In this document: one piece after another, positions 59,401 to 64,000 of the stretch
Layout: each line of letters begins with the position of its first letter
Position numbering within the stretch: the first letter of the stretch is position 1
Assembly: GCF_001189535.1 (NCBI RefSeq)
Contig: NZ_CP012070.1
Span: 496,001-560,000, forward strand
DNA from: Arsenicicoccus sp. oral taxon 190
GTDB lineage: Bacteria > Actinomycetota > Actinomycetes > Actinomycetales > Dermatophilaceae
Length of the DNA stretch: 64,000 nt
Direction: 5' to 3'
Notes under the pieces: model-generated
The model's database searches: none
Told to the model about the DNA's origin: nothing
The model's input: the letters and a program-made list of their open reading frames with translations, nothing else
Translations under genes and position numbers: made by a program

Positions 59401-59998
59401 GCCCATCTCGCACCTGGCGTATGCCGGGCGTCTGCGCTCGGAGGAGTCGAAGACGTTGGGCCGGTCGCTGGCCGACGTCGAGCCCGGTCTGCGCGTCGTG
59501 ACGGTCGACCACCGGGACAGATCCAGCAGCTCGCCCGAGGAGGCCGACGCCGTCGTCGAGGTCGTGCGGGGCCTGCTCGGGACACCGTGGCGAACCACGC
59601 CGGGCGGAGTCGCGACACCGCTGGGTCAGGACGGGTTCGTGGTGGTGGCGCCCTACAACGCGCAGGTCGGCGAGCTGCGGGAGGCGCTGGACCGCGCGGG
59701 CCTGCCTGACGTGAGGGTCGGGACCGTCGATCTCTTCCAGGGGCAGGAGGCGCCGGTGGCGATCATGTCGATGACGGCGTCCGCGCTGACCGACCTGCCG
59801 CGGGGCACAGACTTCCTGCTCAGCCGCAACCGCCTCAACGTCGCCATCTCCCGAGCCCAGTGGCTCGCCGTCGTCGTCCGGTCGCGAGTGCTCACGGACC
59901 TCACCCCCACGACCCCTGAGCAGCTCCTGCAGCTCGGGAGATTCATCCGGCTCTGCGGATCCGCCGTCACCGAGGCCGCGCCGGGACAGGGCCACTGA
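56444..59998 (+). CDS. TM0106-type RecB-like nuclease fused to an RNase H-like exonuclease and a UvrD/Upf1-like helicase
   Basis: 1,184 residues. Part 1 (1-300): a RecB/Cas4-type nuclease, with a cysteine set C21, C224, C227, C230 (CGSCDVC) that likely binds 4Fe-4S, and VHDTKLARHAK as the catalytic lysine area. Part 2 (about 320-530): a DnaQ/RNase_H_2-type 3'-5' exonuclease with IFFDFEGDP and YNEYDCVSTLRL. Part 3 (about 770-1184): a superfamily 1B helicase with GPPGTGKTY (about 800), VIDEAGQYS (about 907), GTVDLFQGQEAPV and LNVAISRA. Likely in DNA repair or defence. The ATG at 56444 has AAGGGGG upstream. Confidence 0.87.
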   Translation: MHQIGDDVVISATDLSRATDCELALLRDLDVMLGRVPRADAAPDPMMAQLATLGDAHEQVELERWLALHGEEGVRRMERPRPTPIALWAAREATFAAMREGVPVVYQGCLYDGGFLGFADFLVRADSWTPERPAYEVHDTKLARHAKVPALLQLAAYADQLRRGGIDPTDRVTLVLGDRSRPTYPVAEIEAVHTERHARLRSLVERRLAADAPVAWGDEGVTACGSCDVCSAEVAAHRDVWLVAGVRAVQRKKLLAAGIRTIDELAACEEPVEGMARTTFDKLRAQARLQVRQCPPDGSTRPVEFEVHTPEAIRAIPAPDEGDIFFDFEGDPMWAGDEAGDQGLEYLFGVVETDGTFRPFWAHDRVEERQALVDFLAYVEERRARHPGLHIYHYAAYERTALLRLAGRHGVGEEAVDRLLQEGVLVDLYTVVKRSLRVSQPSYSIKKLEPLYMGDDLRGGEVTTAGDSIVEYHRWSEARARGDVDEADRLLQSIADYNEYDCVSTLRLRDWLLDRLAESGIAREGVAGDSLVDAEPDGDAPAGGDGADPGAVVVQRLLALAGPADERDADRQAVAMVAAAVDYHRREEKPFWWAHFDRLQSSLDDWPETKDAIVLDRVEVLDGWGKPTGKRSVRRVLSAVGRHEPGMSFGKGDGAAFLVYPAPVPVSIKAASPEAMGATSTLSVTAAEVVPGGRLSLTIEERLAKGADEHDNLPVALTVGRGPRVEDIKDVLLTLASRVDAAGGVATLPPHPGVEILRRRPPRLEGLDRLPPVVDGDAVSAITEAVQALDGSYLAVQGPPGTGKTYVASLMIAKLVQLGWRVGVVAQSHKTVENVFDKVVTAGVPGEDVGKPKSRHEDPAWTPLKDARAVRGFLDEHRAASRGCVVGGTMWDFCNVKAVDEGELDLLVIDEAGQYSLANTLAVARSTSRLLLLGDPQQLPQVSQGFHPEPVDESALGWLADGHDTLPAELGYFLERTWRMHPAVCEPISHLAYAGRLRSEESKTLGRSLADVEPGLRVVTVDHRDRSSSSPEEADAVVEVVRGLLGTPWRTTPGGVATPLGQDGFVVVAPYNAQVGELREALDRAGLPDVRVGTVDLFQGQEAPVAIMSMTASALTDLPRGTDFLLSRNRLNVAISRAQWLAVVVRSRVLTDLTPTTPEQLLQLGRFIRLCGSAVTEAAPGQGH

Positions 59999-60040
59999 GG
60001 CGGGCCCACCGGATGTCGGGTCCGGTCCACGGCGGACATG

Positions 60041-60082
60041 CCAGGAGGGGCCGCCGCGCTCGAGCGCAACAGCCCCTCCTGG
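60041..60082. terminator. Nested hairpin between the helicase gene and mtlA
   Basis: The outer stem CCAGGAGGGGC pairs perfectly with GCCCCTCCTGG, and the loop itself contains a self-pairing GCGCTCGAGCGC-like core. It is in the 151-base region between convergent stops and can act as a two-way terminator. Confidence 0.65.
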
Positions 60083-60149
60083 GGTCTGGGGCCGACGAGG
60101 CCGCCGCAGTCCGGTCTACGCGGCGGCCCCGCCGGGGTGAGGGGGCCGG

Positions 60150-62255
60150 TCAGGCCTGGACCGAGGACAGGATCTGCTCCACCTCGTCGGCCGAGGTGGC
60201 GGCCTCCAGGCGAGCGACCTGCTCCTCGTCCAGGAAGACCTGGGCCAGCTTGGCCAGCAGCGCCAGGTGGTCGTCACCGGCACCGGCGATGCCGACGACG
60301 AACTTCACCTCGTTGCCGTTCCAGTCGATGGGGTCGGCATACCGCACGAAGGACATCGCGGTGCGGCGGATCGAACCCTTGGCCTCGTTGGTGCCGTGCG
60401 GGATGGCCAGCAGGTTGCCCATGTAGGTGGACACCGACTGCTCGCGCTCGTGCATCGAGGCGACGTAGGACTCGTCGACGCTGCCCTGGGCGACCAGCAG
60501 GCGACCGGCCTCCTCGATGGCCTCGTCACGCCCGCGACCACGACCGTGGAGCTCGATGCCCTCACGGCCGAGGACGCCGCTCGCGTGGTCCGCGCGCTCG
60601 GCGTGCCCGGCGCCCGCGGCCGTCGCAGCGCCCGCGGACGTCGCGGTGGCCACGCCCGCCGTGGCGCCGGTCGTGGCGCCGCCGTGGTGGGCAGCCCCGA
60701 CGGAGGCCGGCTCGCCGTGCGCACCGTGCTCGCCGTGCTCGCCGTGCTCGTCGCGGTTGGTCCGCTCGAGCAGGTCGACGATCTCGTCGTACCGCGGGGA
60801 GTTCATGAAGTTGTCGACGGAGACGTGGACGGCCGAGCCGGTCCGCTGCCGGGCGCGGTCGGTGAGGTCCTGGTGCGTGACGACGAGGTCCCACTCGTCG
60901 CCGAGCGTCGAGATGGCCTTGTTGACCACGGTGACGTCCTGGTGGCCGGCGGCCTGCACCTTGCGGCGCAGCACCGAGGCCCCCATGGCGGACGAGCCCA
61001 TCCCGGCGTCGCAGGCGAAGACGATCTTGTGGATCGGCCCGGTGTGGCCCTCGGTCGCGACGCCACCGGCCGCGGCGGCGGAGCCACCGGTCAGGGCCGA
61101 CGCCACCGAGGACTTCTTGCCCTTGTTGGCCTCCATCTGCGCGGTGGCGGCGGTCAGGTCACCGTCGTCGCTCTTGTCGGTGCGCAGCAGGAACGCCGCG
61201 ACCAGGAACGTGACAGCAGCCGCGAGGATCCAGGACAGCGTGACGCCGAGGTAGCTGTCGCCCGCCGTCTGGGCGTAGACCGCGATGATCGAGCCGGGCG
61301 CGGCGGGGGCCCGGAGACCGACGTGGAAGAGGACGTTGGTGAAGACACCGGTCATGCCGCCCAGCACCACGGCCGCGATGAGCTTCGGCTTGGCGAGGAC
61401 GTAGGGGAAGTAGATCTCGTGGATGCCACCGAGGAAGTGGATGATCGCGGCGCCGGGGGCGGACGCCCTGGCCATCCCCCGCCCGAAGAGCATGTAGGCG
61501 AGCAGCAGGCCCAGGCCGGGGCCGGGGTTGGCCTCGAGCAGGAAGAGGACCGACTTGTGCGCCGAGCCGGACGCCTCCTGGATGCCGAGCGGGGTCAGGA
61601 CACCGTGGTTGATGGCGTTGTTGAGGAAGAAGACCTTGGCGGGCTCGATGACGATCGAGGTCAGCGGCAGGATGTTGTGGGAGACGAGGAAGTTGACCAG
61701 GTCACCCAGCCAGCCGATGATCACGCGGACGACCGGCGCGAGCAGGAACATCCCGGCGATGGACATGATCATGGCCCAGATGCCGGCCGCGAAGTTGTTG
61801 ACCAGCATCTCGAAGCCTGGCTTGATCTTGCCGTCCCACAGCGAGTCGATCTTCTTCATGGTCCACGCCGTGAGCGGGCCCATGATCATGGCGCCGAGGA
61901 ACATGGGCGACCCGTGCCCGTCCTTGCCGATGAAGAGCGGGTCGGAGGTCGCCATGATGACCCCCATGACGCCGAAGGCACCGACGACGCCGCCGCGGAC
62001 GCCGTAGACGTTGAAGCCACCGGTGTAGGCGATCAGGATCGGCAGCAGGTAGGTGATGGCCGGCCCGACGATCGTCGCGACGCGCTCGTTGGGGGTCCAA
62101 CCGACCGGGATGAAGAAGGCGGTGAGCAGGCCCCACGCGATGATGGCGCCGATGTTGGGCATGATCATGTTCGACAGGAAGGTGCCGAACTTCTGGACGT
62201 GCACCCGGGCCGAGACGCGCTCCGCCCCACCCGAGGTTGCCGTGGTACTGGCCAC
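60150..62255 (-). CDS. mtlA: Mannitol-type PTS permease, EIICBA
   Basis: 701 residues from a GTG with AAAGGAAC upstream. The EIIC membrane domain (1-345) includes MIMPNIGAIIAWGLLTAFF, YTGGFNVYGVRGGVVG and GGIHEIYFPYVLAKP. EIIB (about 405-500) has the phosphocysteine in FACDAGMGSSAMGASVLRRK. EIIA (about 560-701) has the phospho-histidine in LLAIPHGTNEAKGS. The B-A linker is long, with repeated His-Gly-Glu (EHGEHGEHGAHGEP) and Ala-rich segments. It imports and phosphorylates mannitol or a close hexitol. A fully readable promoter lies upstream. Confidence 0.93.
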   Translation of the reverse strand: MASTTATSGGAERVSARVHVQKFGTFLSNMIMPNIGAIIAWGLLTAFFIPVGWTPNERVATIVGPAITYLLPILIAYTGGFNVYGVRGGVVGAFGVMGVIMATSDPLFIGKDGHGSPMFLGAMIMGPLTAWTMKKIDSLWDGKIKPGFEMLVNNFAAGIWAMIMSIAGMFLLAPVVRVIIGWLGDLVNFLVSHNILPLTSIVIEPAKVFFLNNAINHGVLTPLGIQEASGSAHKSVLFLLEANPGPGLGLLLAYMLFGRGMARASAPGAAIIHFLGGIHEIYFPYVLAKPKLIAAVVLGGMTGVFTNVLFHVGLRAPAAPGSIIAVYAQTAGDSYLGVTLSWILAAAVTFLVAAFLLRTDKSDDGDLTAATAQMEANKGKKSSVASALTGGSAAAAGGVATEGHTGPIHKIVFACDAGMGSSAMGASVLRRKVQAAGHQDVTVVNKAISTLGDEWDLVVTHQDLTDRARQRTGSAVHVSVDNFMNSPRYDEIVDLLERTNRDEHGEHGEHGAHGEPASVGAAHHGGATTGATAGVATATSAGAATAAGAGHAERADHASGVLGREGIELHGRGRGRDEAIEEAGRLLVAQGSVDESYVASMHEREQSVSTYMGNLLAIPHGTNEAKGSIRRTAMSFVRYADPIDWNGNEVKFVVGIAGAGDDHLALLAKLAQVFLDEEQVARLEAATSADEVEQILSSVQA

Positions 62256-62298
62256 TGGCCGTTCCTTTCCGAGGGGACCTTCACCGTCGAAGATCTGT

Positions 62299-62334
62299 GA
62301 TTACCTTTGTAATCGCCCACTTCTGCCCAGTCAA
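62299..62334 (-). promoter_or_regulatory. mtlA promoter with overlapping palindromic operator
   Basis: On the minus strand: -35 TTGACT (62334-62329), 17-base spacer, -10 TACAAA (62311-62306). The perfect palindrome GATTAC-CTTT-GTAATC (62299-62314) covers the -10 box, so a repressor bound there would block RNA polymerase. The regulator gene is not in the window. Confidence 0.7.
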
Positions 62335-62541
62335 GAGCAGAAGACCCCCAAGTCAGAAATTTCCGGGTCCCGAACGGACACCTGAGCCCCCGAGAGACCT
62401 CCATCCCGGGCGCAAACCAACATTCGTATGACGATCCCCCCGCCTCCCCGCGATACGTCCACCCAGGGCGCCGCCACTCGGACGGGCGGTTCGGCATACG
62501 GCTCGGGGAATCCCGCCCGGACGCGCCCGGTTGACGAACCC

Positions 62542-63519
62542 ATGACCACTCCGCTGTCGATCCTCGACCTCGCCACCGCCCTGCCCGGCCAGTCCACCCG
62601 CGACGCCATCCTCGAGAGCGTGCGCCTGGCGCAGAAGGCGGAGGAGACCGGCAGGTTCGAGCGGATCTGGTTCGCCGAGCACCACAACATGCGGACCATC
62701 GCCTCCGCGGCGACGTCCGTGCTGATCGGGCACGTGCTGTCCGCGACGACCTCGATCCGGGTCGGCGCCGGCGGCGTGATGCTGCCCAACCACTCCCCGC
62801 TGGTCATCGCCGAGCAGTTCGGCACGCTCGCCGAGCTCCACCCGGGCCGCGTCGACCTCGGGCTGGGTCGCGCCCCGGGCACCGACCAGCAGACCTGGGC
62901 CGCGCTGCGGCGCGACCCCCGCGCCTCCGACCGGTTCCCGCAGGACGTGCAGGAGTTGCAGGGCTACCTCTCCGAGCACACCCTGGTCCCGGGCATCCAC
63001 GCCTACCCCGGGTGGGGGACGCGGGTGCCGCTCTACATCCTCGGCTCGTCCACCTTCGGTGCCCAGCTGGCGGCGGCGCTGGGGCTGCCCTACGCGTTCG
63101 CGAGCCACTTCGCGCCGGACGCGCTGCACGAGGCGATGCGGCTCTACCGCGAGCGCTTCCAGCCGTCCGAGCAGCTGGCCCAGCCCCATGCCATCGCGGC
63201 GCTCAACGTGATCGCCGCCGACGACGCCGCCGAGGCCGAGGAGCTCCACCAGCAGGTGCTGCGCCTGCGGGTCCGGGCGATGGCCGGGCGCCGCGGCGCG
63301 GACCTCACCGACGAGCAGGTCGAGGAGGCCATGGGCACGGCCTTCGGCCTGCAGGTGCAGCACATGATGAGCCGCACCGCCGTGGGCACCCGCGACGAGG
63401 TCGCGCGCTACCTCGAGGACTTCCGGGCCGAGACCGGCGCCGACGAGCTCATGGTCACCAACGCGATCCCCGGCCTCGAGCGGCGCGAGCGCGCCCTGGA
63501 GATCCTCGCGACCGTGTGA
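62542..63519 (+). CDS. Luciferase-like flavin monooxygenase (LLM class, MsnO8-type)
   Basis: 325 residues starting MTTPLSILDLATALPGQSTR; the early SxLDL, WFAEHHNMRTIASAATSVL and GAGGVMLPNHSPLVIAEQFG wording is that of the MsnO8 subgroup. VDLGLGRAPGT and ILGSSTFGAQLAAALGLPYA complete the TIM barrel and F420/FMN pocket. It probably uses FMNH2 or F420. An ATG at 62428 in the same frame would add 38 residues of low-complexity sequence and is not preferred. Function in metabolism unknown. Confidence 0.85.
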   Translation: MTTPLSILDLATALPGQSTRDAILESVRLAQKAEETGRFERIWFAEHHNMRTIASAATSVLIGHVLSATTSIRVGAGGVMLPNHSPLVIAEQFGTLAELHPGRVDLGLGRAPGTDQQTWAALRRDPRASDRFPQDVQELQGYLSEHTLVPGIHAYPGWGTRVPLYILGSSTFGAQLAAALGLPYAFASHFAPDALHEAMRLYRERFQPSEQLAQPHAIAALNVIAADDAAEAEELHQQVLRLRVRAMAGRRGADLTDEQVEEAMGTAFGLQVQHMMSRTAVGTRDEVARYLEDFRAETGADELMVTNAIPGLERRERALEILATV

Positions 63520-63522
63520 GGC

Positions 63523-64000
63523 TCACCGGGGGCCGTGGTAGACCCCGGCCAGCCGGAACCTCAGCGGCGGGGCGGCATACTCCTCCAGCAGGTGGGCGAC
63601 CCACCCCACGAGCCGGCCAGCGGCGAAGAGCGTCTCCGTGGCGTCCACCGCCAGCCCGTGCCGGCGGGTGAGCACCGCGAGCGCCCAGTCGCTGTTGGGG
63701 AAGAGGCCCCGCCGCTCCCACAGCGCCTCCTCGAGCAGCCGCGTCGGCCCGGCCAGCTCGCCGAGCCCCTGCTCGCGCAGCACCCCGAGCAGGTGCTCGG
63801 CCCGCGGGTCCTGCTCCCGGTAGATCCGGTGCCCGAACCCCGGCACGTCCGTCTCCTGCGCGAGCACCCGCCCGAGGGTCCCGGCCGGGTCGCGCAGCAG
63901 GTCCTCGAGCAGGCCGCGGGCGGCCACCCCGGCGGCGCCGTGCAGCGGGCTGTCCATGGCGGCCAGGCCGGCGAGCAGGCACGAGCAGGGGTCGGCGCGG
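63523..64000 (-). CDS. Citrate synthase-family protein, C-terminal part (runs off the window end)
   Basis: The visible 158 codons include LAGLAAMDSPLHGAAG (catalytic His of the citrate-synthase small domain), VPGFGHRIYREQDPRAEHLL (second histidine and acyl-CoA contacts) and GLFPNSDWALAVL (catalytic Asp), ending in RLVGWVAHLLEEYAAPPLRF then YHGPR. All three catalytic residues of the family are in place. It could be a citrate synthase, 2-methylcitrate synthase or a citryl-CoA-lyase-like domain; only the missing N-terminus could decide. Convergent with the monooxygenase gene, 3 bases apart. Confidence 0.88.
   Translation of the reverse strand, partial: RADPCSCLLAGLAAMDSPLHGAAGVAARGLLEDLLRDPAGTLGRVLAQETDVPGFGHRIYREQDPRAEHLLGVLREQGLGELAGPTRLLEEALWERRGLFPNSDWALAVLTRRHGLAVDATETLFAAGRLVGWVAHLLEEYAAPPLRFRLAGVYHGPR

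Noticed and set aside
56444..59998. Part of a CRISPR-Cas or other known defence system
   Set aside because: There is a Cas4-like nuclease domain but no Cas gene, no repeat-spacer array anywhere in the window and no toxin-like neighbour. The TM0106 fusion explains the motif.

Overview
The window looks like a chromosomal segment of a high-G+C actinobacterium. Evidence: nearly every third codon position is G or C, GTG starts are common, and it carries a WhiB regulator, a MarP-type acid-resistance protease and a PonA2-type penicillin-binding protein with a PASTA domain. The gene order ephE-marP-nudix-nth-crp-MBL-ridA-DUF4177-arsA-arsA-whiB4-ponA2 is the one known from Mycobacterium tuberculosis (Rv3670 to Rv3682 area). 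A complete four-gene transcarboxylase operon and the overall gene style suggest the order Micrococcales (Intrasporangiaceae/Dermatophilaceae-like), but the genus is inference.

Layout. 1-5.8 kb: start of a glycerate kinase gene (minus), a TPR-like/GGDEF diguanylate cyclase, then a Wood-Werkman transcarboxylase operon (5S, 12S, an 86-residue helper, the 1.3S biotin carrier) closed by a hairpin. 5.8-14.2 kb: a GntR regulator divergent from ACC deaminase, a homodimeric pyruvate-dehydrogenase-E1-like enzyme and a GlcD-type FAD oxidase; then a dienelactone hydrolase and two CitE/malyl-CoA-lyase-like aldolases. 14.4-25.4 kb: a DsbA/CcdA thiol pair, a LytR_C protein, a beta-propeller protein and SRPBCC protein, a lipoprotein, a histidine phosphatase, an XRE-TPR regulator, AzlCD, an MFS carrier, and a TelA/XpaC-like pair. 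25.5-34.6 kb: acetyl-CoA synthetase, a membrane-anchored propeller protein, a glycerophosphodiesterase gene split by an IS256-family element, NhaA, a YwiC-like protein and a holin-family membrane protein.

34.6-48.7 kb is the conserved envelope/redox/DNA-repair block described above, followed by a YqeY protein and a metallophosphoesterase. 48.7-64 kb: tRNA-Pro(CGG), a ferredoxin-reductase-type flavoprotein, flavohemoprotein (NO detoxification), a threonine-aldolase-like enzyme, a YtcJ-like amidohydrolase, ornithine aminotransferase, an NAD(P)-binding protein, a large Fe-S nuclease/exonuclease/helicase of the TM0106 group, a mannitol-type PTS permease with a readable promoter and operator, a luciferase-like monooxygenase, and the 3' part of a citrate-synthase-family gene.

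Themes. Several genes handle C2/C3 acids and acyl-CoAs (glycerate kinase, glycolate/lactate oxidase, malyl-CoA-like lyases, transcarboxylase, acetyl-CoA synthetase, citrate-synthase-like enzyme). The most distinctive observations are: the in-frame-restorable IS256 insertion with an intact 8-bp target duplication; a frame-independent, strongly enriched GTATGNC/GNCATAC word spread over the whole window; the ACC-deaminase/E1-like operon; an EphE-like hydrolase lacking its nucleophile; a probable leaderless, self-regulated crp promoter; and a set of long perfect hairpins between convergent genes. All intergenic stretches are shorter than 300 bases, and the informative ones are listed as features.
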